A stretch of DNA of 64,000 nucleotides from Chlorokybus atmophyticus (taxonomy: Eukaryota > Streptophyta > Chlorokybophyceae > Chlorokybales > Chlorokybaceae), in the NCBI GenBank assembly GCA_009103225.1, contig RHPI01003369.1:1708887-1772886 (forward strand). Direction: 5' to 3'. The position numbers and the translations under genes were made by a program. Shown here piece by piece: positions 13,090 to 25,261 of the stretch (the first letter of the stretch is position 1; every line of letters begins with the position of its first letter). Below the pieces are notes generated by a model, which was not told the DNA's origin, did not search any database, and saw only the letters and a list, made by a program, of their open reading frames with translations.

Positions 13090-13103
13090 TGGTATCCAGG
13101 AGC
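13090..13103 (+). other. Primer-binding site, initiator-Met-tRNA-like
   Basis: TGGTATCCAGGAGC begins two bases after the 5' LTR and starts with TGGTATC, the complement of the initiator methionine tRNA 3' end used by many Gypsy elements. The later bases differ slightly from the usual consensus. Confidence 0.6.
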
Positions 13104-13390
13104 TGGGGGGTGACGTGGGTACTTATAGGGGGCAGCGACCTGCTTTCGACCAATCAGAAGGCGTCGGCGGCGGCCTCCTATTCGTCCACGCAGCCTAAGC
13201 TTCAAGTTTGCTTCCCTGCGCTACCTCCACATTGAAGCCACCCATCAAAGTGGCGGCCTCTCCACGTGTGAGGTACCATCACACACGTCGGTGACTTGCC
13301 TGCTTGCCTGCTTGTCAGCTGCTTGCCATGTGCTTGCCAGGTGCACGTGTGTACTTTCATGCACATCACAGTGACTTGCCAGTGCACTAT

Positions 13391-14463
13391 CATTGCTCGC
13401 AGTGATTGCCTGTCATTGCATGCGGTGATTGCGGCTTGCTAGTGTACAATATATAGGATGCAGAGATTGTGGCATGTATCACAATGTGAGGCATGCATTG
13501 CACACCACACACAACAGCACACAACACTTACATTCACCACCGGGTGCTCTTCCTACTTACTACCTACCTAACTTCACTACTAGCCTAAACCCCAGCATGC
13601 TTGTCTAACGGGGTTTGGGCTAGTAGTGCAGTTAGGTAGGTAGTAAGTAGGAAGAGCACCCGGTGGTGAATGTAAGTGTTGTGTGCTGTTGTGTGTGCAG
13701 CATGCTTGTCCAACGGGGTTTGGGCTAGTAGTGAAGTTAGGTAGGTAGTAAGTAGGAAGAGCACCCGGTGGTGAATGTAAGTGTTGTGTGCTGTTGTGTG
13801 TGGTGTGCAATGCATGCCTCACATTGTGATACATGCCACAATCTCTGCATCCTATATATTGTACACCCCATGCCGTGGTTGGCGCCGTTTGCCGTCCCAA
13901 TCCAGAGGCCAGTCCAGCTCGCTCATGCTGTCTTGGTGAGTGGCTGGCTACCCTATGCTAAGGCATACGACGTGCATGTCACCTGGAGTGTGGTTGGATA
14001 TGATGGTTGCAGTGTGCTGATGTGTTGTTAGTGGTCTTGCATGAGTATGGCGTGGTTAGGTGGGTGCTTGACCGGGAGCACCCTGCATGCATAGGTAGTG
14101 TTCAGTAGTTAGAGCCCGCCCTGTTGGCATGCATGGCAGTGCGAAAGACTAAGACTAAAGACAAAGACAGAGTCTGAGTGCATGGGGAGCAGTACCAATT
14201 GCCCGTGTCATTGAAGTAGGCGCACACAGCAACGGCACTGCGACAGGGACTGCGGTGTGCTGTGCATATGCATGCTGCGCGCCGATGGGCGCAAACCCTA
14301 ACGACGCAGTCGCGTTGAGCAGGGACGACGCTGTCGTGGGTGGCGGCGGTGATGTGGGCGGAGGAGGGGGAGTCCGTTGAGTCAGGTGCCATCACTGCTT
14401 GTCACACTTTGTGCACAACTACTCATTGCTTGCAGTGATTGCCTGTCATTGCATGCGGTGATT
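13391..14463. repeat. Segment bounded by 40-bp direct repeats
   Basis: A 40-bp string at 13391-13430 recurs with one mismatch at 14424-14463 (core GTGATTGCCTGTCATTGC). The repeats enclose about 1 kb of retrotransposon leader that includes the foldback. This could reflect a duplication or insertion within the leader. Confidence 0.55.
13442..13866. repeat. Long foldback (inverted repeat) with duplicated inner arm
   Basis: The left arm 13442-13593 is the near-perfect reverse complement of 13715-13866 (about 152 bp each). A third, partial copy of the right arm lies between them (13610-13697), making a 105-bp tandem unit at 13594-13698 and 13699-13803. RNA from this strand would form a long hairpin. 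A diverged relative of the left arm occurs at about 37,850-37,985. It lies inside the retrotransposon leader, between primer-binding site and gag. Confidence 0.85.
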
Positions 14464-14629
14464 TCGTGTCATTGTGCTTGCCAGTGCATGTCACAGTTGG
14501 TCACTGTACGGCTTGCCTGTTGCATGCCTGTGGCTTGCCTGTTGCATGCCTGTGACGTACTTGTGACCTGCCAGCTGCTTTTCCGGGTCGCTTGACCCGG
14601 GTCCGCAAGCTCCGAACCAAACTGTTCCC

Positions 14630-14790
14630 AAACCCTCCCCCTCTGGTCTCGGTCTGAAGATCGGAACTTGGTTAGGACAGTTTTGGGGAAGTTCTAGGAC
14701 ATTTTGTTCCAAAAAACTGTTAGTCTAAAACCCTCCCCCTCTGGCTTCGGCGTGGAGATCGGGATTTGGTTGAGGACAACACAGGGTTAG
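14630..14790 (+). repeat. Two-copy tandem repeat upstream of gag
   Basis: The string AAACCCTCCCCCTCTGG followed by a GAGATCGG/GAAGATCGG-type tail occurs at 14630 and again at 14728, a period of about 98 bp. It lies just before gag and may be part of the leader. Confidence 0.5.
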
Positions 14791-14972
14791 GACATTCTGG
14801 TCCCATTCAGACGTGTTCTGTTTGGTGACACTCCAGATCTAACCTTTCCTATTTTGGGACTTGTTTGGACTCTGTTTGAGACGTTTACAACTTGGGGTCA
14901 TTTTTATCCTCTCGTTGAACCTGGTCCATTGGTGAGGTTCTCACCATTCCATTTTGCCTGTTTTGCAGACAA

Positions 14973-16160
14973 ATGGAAGAGAACTCGGTGCCCACCACAA
15001 AGGGGGAAAGCTCGCAAAAAGAGCAATTACCCCGTGAGGAGGAATTTCCATCTATGGAGGATAATTCCAACCCGGATGATGCACCTGATGAGTCTCATGC
15101 TGCTAAGAATGTGGATGGCCTGGTGGAACTAGAAGGGCCACCACCACCACCATCATTCGTGCAGCCTGAAATCTCAATTCGCTCGACAAAACAGGAGTTG
15201 ATGGACCACTTTCTTGGCACCCATAATGAGGAGCCTCGTGAGGATTGTCTCGCTCGTCAACTTCCTCTTTCATGTGGCGAAAAAGATCTCAAAGCTCACC
15301 ACCTTTATGGGGCGAGATTGGGAGGGATCAATGGGTGAAGGCAAACGTGTTCTGAACATGATCGAGCGCTCTCAACGCTCTGACAGTGGTCCATCTGTTC
15401 AGGCGCTTGCTCGACCTGCCGAGTTTGTTCCCAACAAACAAGCAGCAATTTTCGACTGGCTCGTGAAGCTGAGACACTATGTCACCTCCCTTCACATTTT
15501 TGAGGAGGGGAAGTTGCATGTAGCTGAGTTGCAGATCCCAAGCAGCTGCTCTGGCAGAGTGGTACCACCGTAAGCAGAGGGATACGAACCTCGGGCGGGA
15601 AGTGAATCAGTTGTGCTCTTGTATGGAGCAGCGCTATGGTGGCGCAGATCCAGCCCAAGTTGCTCGCAACCAAGTGCACACTCTGCGTAAAAACGGGCGT
15701 CCGGTTCAGCAGTGTATCCAGGATTTTTGATCGTTTGTGAGCAAGATCAATGCTGGCAAACTACCTATCAGTGATGCTGAACAGCTGGATATGTTTAGGC
15801 GTGGCTTGGACACAGATCTCGTGCAGCATGTGGCCGTCAACCCCGCGAGTTTACAAGAGTGGGCTTCGACGGATTTACCAATGCTGATGCAGATGGTTGC
15901 TGCTGTGGACAGTGTAAAGCGCTCTCACGCAAACATGCAAACCACAGCAAAAGAGGCAGCCCCGGTTTCAGCTGCAAAGCGCCCGGCCACTGACAACAAA
16001 CCTTTTGTGAAAAAGGCGAAAACATCTTAGCCTGTTGGCCCCTACAACGCGGCCAAATCCACCATCACTTGCAGTTTCTGCAAGAACACAGGTCATGGGG
16101 AGGCCAAGTGCTATGAAAGCAAAATGCACAGAAGGCCAAGCAGCAGAGGGACAAGAAATA
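14973..16160 (+). pseudogene. Retrotransposon gag, broken
   Basis: A capsid-type gag is readable in pieces. It has an acidic N-terminal part, a retrotrans_gag-like helical core (about 15,430-15,730) and a zinc knuckle of pattern C-x2-C-x4-H-x4-C (CSFCKNTGHGEAKC, near 16,073-16,115). Frame changes near 15,300 and 15,540, a TGA at 15728-15730 and a TAG at 16028-16030 break it. It packages element RNA in intact relatives; this copy cannot. Confidence 0.85.
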
Positions 16161-16164
16161 GGAA

Positions 16165-19100
16165 TTGTTCGTGATTGGTAGCTTAGTCGAGCAGAACGAC
16201 TTCAAAAACTGTGTACTTCTTGATAAAGTTCCCTCTCTTTGTGATGTATCAGATGTATGGAGTGATATGAGCACACCACCTGTGTTGACAAATGCAAACG
16301 GTTGTGTTTTAATCAATGTTCCATTCTCTGAATTGGTAACTGCTATTAAGCACTTAGACGAGTTGCAATTACAACATGCTGTCACTGCATGCGTAGTTAT
16401 CCCTCGGTATCATGGCCCGTGGTCGCGATTGCTGCAAGGGGGAGAAGTAATTATGCAACTCTCACGCAAGGATACAAGAGTTTCACCGTTGCAAGTGATC
16501 ACTATCAAGCCTGCTACCAATCACGGCACTCCGACATTAGCTACTTACTTTGATGGTCACTCAGTGCCACTCGAATGCAGATTTGAGAGTCAACTTATGG
16601 GCACACCATGTACAGCATGACTTGATACTGGTGCAAACCGTAACTTTGTTGAACATGCTTGGGTGAAACGTAATAACATACCTTTCACACCAGTCATGTC
16701 GTATGTACGTGCTGCTGGTTCCACCCTCAATGCAATTGGGGAGGTGAAGGGGCGTTTTGTTATTAACAGCCACAAGACTCGACCAACTTTCATCGTGGTG
16801 GATATGGGTATCCCCGGGGTGATTGTTGTTTTGGGTGAACAGTGGCACACCGAAGCAGGTTTGCAATTGGACTCTCGAGCAAATACGTGCACCCTTGGTA
16901 AGGGTAAACGTAAGGTGACGTTAATCGCATCTGTACTCGCACGTGTTGCTCGCGACAATGTTCCGCTCCTCTCCGCTATGCAACTGAAACGTTGCATGCG
17001 CAAACGTGAGGAAGTGTATTTGATGCACTTACGACAGGTAGAGACACACCTATTGAACAGGCCGTATCTGACCCTGTGGTGCAATCACTTACGGAACAAT
17101 ACGCAGATGTATTTTAGGATGAACTCCCGGAGTTGCCTCTTAATAAAAACATACATCATACCATTCTGCTGGAAGAGGGGGCAAAGCCACCTTGGCGGCC
17201 TATCTATAGGCTGAGTCCCTTAGAACACGCGGAAATGGAAAAACAGCTCAAAGAGTTATTGAATAAAGGTTTTATAACAAAAAGCATATCTCCTTTAGGT
17301 GCACCAATTTTATTTGTGCCCAAAAAGAATGGCAAGCTACGCATGTGTATTGATTACCGTGCGTTGAACAAGGTAACTGTGAAAAACAGATACCCTTTGT
17401 CTCGGATTGATGATTTGTTTGATAAGCTATCAGGTGCAACAGTGTTTAGCACACTAGATTTGACCAGTGGTTATCATCAAATTAAAATCCACCCATCGGA
17501 TATACAAAAAATTGCATTTCGCACCCCACTATGACACTTTGAGTATAAAGTGTTACCATTTGGGTTAACAAATGCACCGGCTACATTAGACAGCAATGAA
17601 CGCGATAGTTGCTGATGAATTGTACAAGTTTGTACTGGTATATCAAGACGACATTATTGTGTTCAGCAAAAACCGGGACCACCATAGGCATGTGGAATTG
17701 GTTCTAGCTAAGTTACGCGAACACAAATTCTATGCCAACCTGTCCAAATGCAACTTTGCAAAGGATGAACTACCCTTTTTAGGGCATGTGATTGGCAAAG
17801 AAGGATTGAAACCAGAATTTAAAAAGGTGTGTGCGGTGAAGGATTGGCCACCACCCAAGGATGTACATCAGCTACGTGCTTTTTTGGGGCTAGCCAATTA
17901 TTTTCGCAAGTTCATGCGAGCATATTCTAGCATGGCAAATCCTTTAACATCTTTACCAAGAAAAGATGTTGAATTTGTGTGGACGGAGGCACACGAGGTT
18001 GCTTTTACACGCATTAAAGATGCATTAACACAAGCCCTTGTGTTAGCCTTCCCCGACCACACCAAGCCTTTTGTGGTGAACAGTGATGCTTCCACCATTG
18101 GGTGTGGGGCAGTCCTTCTACAGGATGATAGACCATGTGCATATGAAAGCAGAAAGTTTATTCCTGCTGAACGTAATTACACAACCACTGAGCAGGAATT
18201 GCTCGGGGTGGTGCACGCGCTGCGCACATGGCGTTGCTACTTGGAAGGTGTGGAGTTTTCAGTGATTACTGATCACAACCCGCTTACATTCTTTCATACA
18301 CAACAAATCTATCGAGGCGGCAAGCCAGGCGGAATGAATTCATTTCTCGTTTCACTTTCACTTGGCAATACCGTCCGGGTCGCACCCATGTGGCGGATCC
18401 ACTAAGTCGTAGCCCTGCTCTTTTGGCACTTACGCGCTCTCGAAGTACGCGTAATGTACAACAGCCTGAAGATCCTTTCCAAAAGGAAGTGTCTACAGGT
18501 TATAACTCAGATGATTGGTTTAGCAGTCAAACCAACTTGCAACAGCTTACTGCTGTTAGTAATCTGTAGTATAAAGGGGAGCAGTTGGCAATTCCCAACT
18601 CGGGCGACTTGCGTTAGCAATGCCTATATTCAGTGCATGACCCACCGTATGCTGGGCATTTGGGGAAACACAAAACACTCAAAGCTGCGCAATAGTTATA
18701 CTGGTGGCCGTCAATGTCAGCTGATGTGGATGAATATGTTCGCACATGTAACGTGTGTCAACGTAACAAGCCACTACAACAAAAACAAGCGGGACTGCTT
18801 AAACCATTGGCAATTCCAGAACAAAAGTGAGATGGTGTCAGTATGGATTTGATTACTGACCTACCTAAAACAGCAGCCAAATACACTGCTATTGTGGTTT
18901 TTGTCGACCGTTTGACTAAAATGGTGCATTTTGCCCCGTGTTGCACAACTGTGAGTGCACGGGACTTGGCACATTTATTTGTGTCCACGGTCTTTCGAGT
19001 TCACGGTGTACCGCGTGAACTTATCATAGATCGTGATCCTCGGTTTGTCTCCAAGTTTTACAGAGAAGTCTGTGAATTGTTGGGGGTAAAACAAAGCTTG

Positions 19101-19890
19101 TCGATTGCTTTCCACCCGCAAACGGACGGACAAACTGAGCGAGCAAATCAAACACTGGAAGAAATGCTTTGTCACTATGTGGCTCCTAACCATGCTGATT
19201 GGGACAGGTACTTGCCAATGGCAGAGTTCGCTGTGAACAACGCGTGGCAGGAAAGTGTAAAGGAAACCCCATTTTTCTTGAATTGTGAGATTCGCCCGAA
19301 CACACCAGCGTCATTGCGTGTACCTCGCAATGCCCTGACTGTACCAGCGGCAAAGGAATTTGTCACTGATATGCAAGAAAATTTGGCTCGAGCCAAGCTG
19401 TGTCTGTCAGAAGCACAGGATAGGCAAAAAGCTTCTGCTGATACACATTGAAGAATGGCCACTTTTGATGTCGGCGATAAAGTTTTGCTTAACGCAAAGA
19501 ACATAACCATCAAAGGTACGGATGCTCGCAAGTTGCTGCCCTGATGGTTAGGTCCTTTCTCTATCACTGATAGAGTTGGTACGCACGCTTATAGACTACA
19601 ATTGCCCCCAAGTGTGCGTATACACAACGTGTTCCATGTGAACTTGTTGAAACCTTACGGCTTAGACGGTAGAACACAGCCTCCACCACCGCTAGTTGAG
19701 GTGGACAGCGAGCTCGAATACGAGGTGGAAGCTATATTAAACCATAAGTTAAATAGTCAAGTACGCGCAACTCGCTATTTGGTGAAATGGAAAGGGTATG
19801 GCCAAGAACATAACAGTTGGGAGCCCGACAGGCATCTTACGCACTGCCGCGAGTTGCTTCGAGCTTGGTGGGATTCACATCCTGTCCCAT
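16165..19890 (+). pseudogene. Retrotransposon pol (PR-RT-RNaseH-INT-chromodomain), broken
   Basis: Domains in order: aspartic protease with DTGA directly after an in-frame TGA (16618-16620); reverse transcriptase with [21 protein letters not shown] and the catalytic YQDD (17641-17652); RNase H (NSDAS near 18,081); integrase with an eroded zinc-binding region and a D-D-E core (IIDRDPRF, QTDGQTERANQT); and a C-terminal chromodomain (YLVKWKGYG, about 19,700-19,860). A TGA at 17532-17534 and frame changes near 17,110, 17,590 and 19,450 interrupt the frame. The chromodomain in intact relatives directs integration to chromatin marks. The copy is dead as a protein source but could be transcribed from its LTR. 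Confidence 0.93.
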
Positions 19891-20026
19891 AAACTGTGGG
19901 CTTGGTTTTGTGACAGACTGGCAATGCGGTTTCATTACCACCCTGTCATTTCCTGCTATCTCACTGGTTACAATTACTCGAAATCAAGCCTGGTCAACTT
20001 GAGTTCAACGAGGACGTTGAAAACCT

Positions 20027-20038
20027 AAGTGGGGGGAA
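20027..20038 (+). other. Polypurine tract
   Basis: AAGTGGGGGGAA abuts the 3' LTR and is the expected plus-strand primer site. Confidence 0.8.
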
Positions 20039-20562
20039 TGTAACGGGATCAATAATAATAGGGGTATTATTGCTACCTAAATAACACATTCTGTATGAAT
20101 AAGTATCTAAATATGCTTATTTATACCTCTTTTCTACGGTTCCTCGCTTATTAAAGGCTATGATGCTTTATCATAGCTCAAATAAGTCCCAATGGGTGTA
20201 GAACCGCTTATTCAAGCCTATTTGTCACATTTGATGTAATGTGGTCACTATCTCGTTAGGTACCTTACGATAGGTGTCTTTTAATAGGGACCTTATCGAT
20301 AGGTATCTTATCTAAGCTGTGATTGGCTCACACTATATTTCCTAAGTACCCTATCTGTAGGGTCGATGTCTAGTTGTGAGTTAATAATTGAGAGGTATAT
20401 ATTTGATATACTCTTGATATAAAAGGTCACATCAAACTGATGTGAGGGACTTTCGGTTCTCTGCTCAGTGGCGGCCACGCCGTTGAAAGGCTTGTCATAG
20501 GCGGTGTGGGTGTTGGGGTAGAGGATTGAAGGGGCATCACCGGCGACGGTGGTGCTGTTACA
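20039..20562 (+). repeat. 3' LTR
   Basis: About 524 bp, homologous to the 5' LTR, with substitutions and small indels. It ends GTTACA and is followed by the AATAC target duplication. Confidence 0.95.
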
Positions 20563-20567
20563 AATAC

Positions 20568-22224
20568 TCCATGCAGTGCATGCAATACAAACCTTATGCA
20601 TCATGTGCAAGGGGCGCATGAGGCTTTAATTATTCGACGGTATGATAGGTGCATGAACTTAAAACACGTGTTCATATATGACAATATACGACATTTGTAT
20701 GACATAAAAATTAAAACCCTCACATTCACATACATCATAATACCGCCGCATTAGCTCAAACATCTGCATCTTGTTGCATTGTAAACCATCATATTGGATA
20801 GGTCAGTTGGACAATGCTCGTATCGATGCTGATATTACACCTCTCACGCTCGGTATGTTAACTTTAAATCACCAGCCTTTTGCAAGAAATGTCCACCCGG
20901 ATTAAGTTACATGCTTTAAAAGAATAATCACGCCGACAAGGGCCGTATAGCATCTTGTTGGAGGGCTAGGAACCCTGTTACCAACTTGCACATTATGCAA
21001 CACATTTTTGATGCAATAACCTACACCATGCGATAGATTGTGAGCAATTGATCAAAAGTAATGTACGCGGATAAATAAGCTGGTAAAATCCATAAGAACC
21101 TTAGCCTCGAACATACGTAAAACTTGTCTCGGTTTCCTTGCTACTTGGTAGGTTCTTTACAGATTTTTGCATGTACTATGATACCATATAACGTATATGG
21201 GATGATTGCTTAATAGTGTGTTGCTTGCACGTGATGATCTTGCGAAGGACACTTAAAAGTGATTCTTCGTTTATTGCGTGAAAACCGCACACTTTTTAGT
21301 AAGGTAGTGACAAGTAAATTTGCACTTCTTAGCTTGCTTTACTGCACATGCTCGTCGAACATTATGCCAATCATATGATTGGCACAATGATAAGAATAGC
21401 ATACATCGTTCACAACTTGCAACCCGAATTGACTATCACAATGTCCATCTACTATCCATCTCGTATCAATCTCCCTTGGCCAATTCTGTATAACACATCT
21501 ATGCGTGTGCCAAAGTAAAATCCACTTTAAAAACACGGTGTTGTGCAGGTGGGCAACAAGACAACAAGGATTGGTGTACGGGGTGACGTACACACACGTC
21601 TACCACCTCGTCAAGAGAAGGAGGTGGCGGCCGGTCCCAGTCAGTCGTCGGTAGCTCCGCTATCGTCTATACCAGCTCCTCTCACACCCAGCCTAACCAC
21701 CACACCTCTACTGCGCAGGTGGTGACCACTTGGCCATGCCTTGCCCTGCCCTGCCTTGCTCTACCCGACCTTACCCTACACTACTCTTGTCCTTGTTACT
21801 GTAGTTGTCTAACAATAGCCAATACCTCGCGCTGCTCTGGGCCCCTCGTAGTTTGTTCTCGGAGCTGTCGCTTGCTTCATTTGTTACTTGTGCTGCTGTT
21901 GCTTGCTTTGCATAGCACATTTGCATCTTATAGTTTTTAAACCACACGATCACCGCATTGCGAGTCACTCGTGCTCGGTGTGTCACAAGCATTGCAATAA
22001 ATTACACTCATGCATATACCTCACATATGAGACCACTCACGCGACAGCGGTGGTAACGCACGCAATTCGGCTGTGCGATACAAGCAAGATCCAAGTGTAA
22101 GCGGGGGGTGTCGTGACCATCCTTCATGGTAATCACGTGCGCAATGGACAGGACGCAGCAGCTAACACACTTACGGCCCAACTGCATTTGCTTCAGCAAT
22201 GCCCCATTCCATACAGACAGAGTA
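20568..22224. other. Intergenic, no gene seen
   Basis: The left two thirds are AT-rich with only short frames. The right part (21,540-21,900) is C/T-rich with GCCTTGCCCTGCC-like low complexity. No coding exon or RNA gene could be supported. Confidence 0.45.
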
Positions 22225-25200
22225 CTACTGTATAAAGTAATCAGCAAAAGGAAGTGCTTGTGCCACGGTGCGCACTGTGCGGTTGATTTGCCTCAACGCC
22301 GCAACATGCGGTTCATCAGCTTCAACCGGCATGATCCTAGCATGCTCACCATGGCCAAGCAAGTCGATCACATTGTTTGCAGCCTCCAAACCAGTCACAT
22401 ACGCTTTTTCCTGTCCGAGTTGAGTGCGATCAAAGGCCGCAGTGCATGTTGTGAGCTGCGTGGCTGCCATTGTCTCAAGGTGCTATTGCCAAGTAGCAAG
22501 ACTCAATCATGAGTGCGACATTAACTACATGACACTGGACACAGCAGATGTAGCAATAGGCAACAACTGACCTGAGACCAAGAGCCGTGACGATTGACTA
22601 TCCAGTCGCCACTCATATAAACATTCGGGAAGCTGGTGGTTGGCCGCATCAGGTACTGGTACGAACCAGGAGAGAAGTGCGTAACGGCTCGCCGAAACCG
22701 TACCACTGCACGATCCAATGTTTTGGCTCCCTGCCAATCAGCATGCAAACAAACAGTCAAAACACAGTGACAGTGCACTGACACTGACACTGCACTGACA
22801 TAATGTGTTTGCACTGTTGCATGTGATATTTGTGTACCCGGAAGCCAGGAAGGCAAGTTGCAAGGTCTCGCAACACTCTTTCCACAATCTGATCGTCAGT
22901 CATTGGCAGCAGCTGATTGGCATGGTAAAAGTCGGCTTCAACCACCGTATATGGCTCAGCCTTAAATTCATCGTGCAAGGCGTTTAGGTCAAAGAAAGTC
23001 CACCCTGTGGTGGTGTCAAAGCCGAAACACGCATTGCTGCGAGTGGTCAACTGTCAGCTACAGGTACTGCACAAAATGTCATCCTGCAACTGCAAACAAT
23101 GCACAGGTACAAGGCGCCATGCCTAGATCATGCCTCACCTGGGCTTAGGAATGTCAACTTTTTTGTCAAGCCACAGACGCACAGCAAGGACATCAATGCC
23201 ACCAAGGTTGGAGATGTTGACAAACTCCGCTCTGGACTTCAATGTATCACTTCCAGCAGCAATGCGCTGAAGGCCCGAGATGCCGACAGCAAAAACGACA
23301 GCATCTGCACAGTGTCCAAGTGATGTCAGTCTGCAGCTGACGGCAAGTTGCGTGAACAGCTCGCATAAACAACACTAACCTGCCGAGAACAACTCCTCCC
23401 CACAACGCACACCCGTCACCTTGCCTGACTGATCTACATCTAAATCAGTGACGCGCCGGCCACTGCCAGTGAACACATTATTAGGCGACGAATACGTACA
23501 CACAGCCTTCAGGTGGTTACATTGAAAGCATACCTGTGGAAGCGACCGCCCAAAGCCTCAATACGCTTGACCAAAGGGGCGAAGATCGTTTCTCCAACTG
23601 TGCCTCGGCACCAAACGACGTCGAAGTCTGGTTGATGGGCAAGAATGAAATAGTAAAGCATCCCAAGTGCTGCTGCAGCACTGCAAGCTTCTCCAGGTGC
23701 AAACAGACCCACCTGCAGACACCAGCCAAGGCTGTCAGCAGACAATTACACAGTCACAGCAGGCAAGGGGTACTGCAGTGCTTAACACTCTTTACCAGCA
23801 GCATTGGGTTGAAAGCATCATCATACAAGCGTGAAGAGCATCCATAGTTGCGAAACAACTCACGCGCTGACACTGCGAACATAGTACAGGTTGTGTAAGA
23901 GCCGTGCATGAGAGACCCAATGGGAACATATTTGGTAACTTCCAATATGCACGTTCGCAATAATTACAACAACTCATTGTCATTAACAGGGTAGTAGGCA
24001 TGGCTCTGCTCATACTTTTGTCGTACCGCTGCCAGGCCTCATCACTATTGTCGAAGTCGATCACTGCAGCAAAAGAGTCGCTGGTTACACCTGCTGATCA
24101 TCCGAGAATGTAGCGACCACTCAACAGCTCTGCTTACCCGCTTGCAGTAGTGGAACCGCGGTTAGCCTGTCAGCAAGTGGCAGCCGCGTGAACTGCACAT
24201 ATGGCCCTTGTCAATGCGTCCTCCTCAGGATGCTTAGTGTACACACATGCTAGCAAACATAGCTAAGCCCAGCGGTGCTATGCACACGAGGTACACACAG
24301 AATTAGCACACACTAAGTATCACGAGTTGTGCAAGTGGATGTCGTGCGCACCTGGGTATAAGCAAAAGTGCCTAGTGGTGCTGGCAGGCGTGGCATCTCT
24401 GCAAAGATTGGGGACTCAACCTGCATGGGCACCATGCTCACTGTTGTTGACCACTGTGCTTACATCTTGCAAACTCTGTGCGAGCTCCCGCACTACACGA
24501 GTGCATACCAACAAATATACTGTTATACAATGTCACAACTGGCATGGGGCACTAATAGAAGCTACTTGCCTCGAGACCCGCTGGTGAGTACTGAGACGAC
24601 TTTGTCCAGTCAGTGAATGGCTGGATGCCCAGCTCATCTGTCAAGTCAAAGATGTTTTTGTAGGGGTACCAGAAGCCTGTAATCACATCTTCTTGTCAAC
24701 TGTGAGCCACAGCACAACTTCAATAATTTGTTGAAAATTGCTTGGCAGCTCGCAAGGACGGCTTTATCCATTGCCACAATACCATGAATGCCGACCTCAA
24801 CAGAACGACCACTATCAGTCTTCCAGCCAGCAACTAGGCCTCCAGGCTGCGGTCCAGCCTCCAGCAGATTCACTTCATAACCCTTCATGCAAGCAACACA
24901 CTCAGCGTCTTGCAAGCAAGCCAGAGAGCAAACATCGAGCAATTAGCAACTCAATCACATGGCGAGGTTGCAATGCCAACACTCTGCGTTGCATGCCGCC
25001 ACCGTGTGCATGCTCGTCCACTGTATGCCTTCCAACCTGCTTGGCGAGGTGGTGAGCAGCACCAAGACCAGCCCATCCCGCGCCAACGACAGCCACGCGC
25101 TTCCTCCGTTGCTGGTCGTCCACATGATACTGCCGTATGGGGCCCGCAGGGGCGGTGGCAGCCCTGCTCTCATCCACGCAACGCACCTGACGACAGGCAT

Positions 25201-25261
25201 TCCGACGCGAGAACTTACAAGCTGACACTAGCAGCAGAGTTCCAGCCAACGACGACGCCAT
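22225..25261 (-). CDS. FAD-dependent amine-oxidase-family oxidoreductase, carotenoid-desaturase-like, plastid
   Basis: Thirteen exons in transcript order: 25037-25261, 24783-24882, 24570-24676, 24352-24420, 24138-24192, 24016-24063, 23796-23872, 23534-23712, 23380-23462, 23139-23304, 22838-23036, 22572-22730, 22225-22410. All phases agree and give about 550 aa. Residues 1-55 look like a plastid transit peptide. The dinucleotide-binding motif VAVVGAGWAGLGAAHHLA (about 56-73) is followed by LLEAGPQPGG, the GG-doublet of the FAD oxidoreductases. HGFWYPYKNIF and the C-terminal GDWIVNRHGSWSQ-EKAYVTGLEAA close the FAD pocket, as in phytoene and zeta-carotene desaturase relatives. Substrate is not predictable; it is a desaturase-like paralogue rather than PDS or ZDS themselves. 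Intron 3 uses a GC donor. It is head-to-head with the PsbP-like gene. Confidence 0.9.

Larger units (their letters stand above)
12562..20562 (+). mobile_element. Ty3/Gypsy chromovirus LTR retrotransposon, decayed
   Basis: A complete element of about 8.0 kb, with LTRs 12562-13088 and 20039-20562 that start TGTAAC and end GTTACA. It is flanked by the 5-bp target duplication AATAC (12557-12561 and 20563-20567). The internal order is primer-binding site, long leader, gag, protease, reverse transcriptase/RNase H, integrase, chromodomain, polypurine tract. Gag and pol carry several in-frame stops and frame changes, so this copy cannot make its proteins. The two LTRs differ at a visible number of positions, including small indels, so the insertion is not recent. 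Placement of the chromodomain after integrase assigns it to the chromovirus branch of Gypsy elements. Confidence 0.95.

Noticed and set aside
13580-13900. 106-codon minus frame with repeated YYLPN/TTSPNP segments
   Set aside because: The protein repeats simply mirror the DNA tandem duplication inside the foldback; there is no domain, and both strands are open because of the inverted repeat.
15214-15573. An independent small gene in the gag region
   Set aside because: It is one frame of the broken retrotransposon gag and continues into the other gag fragments.
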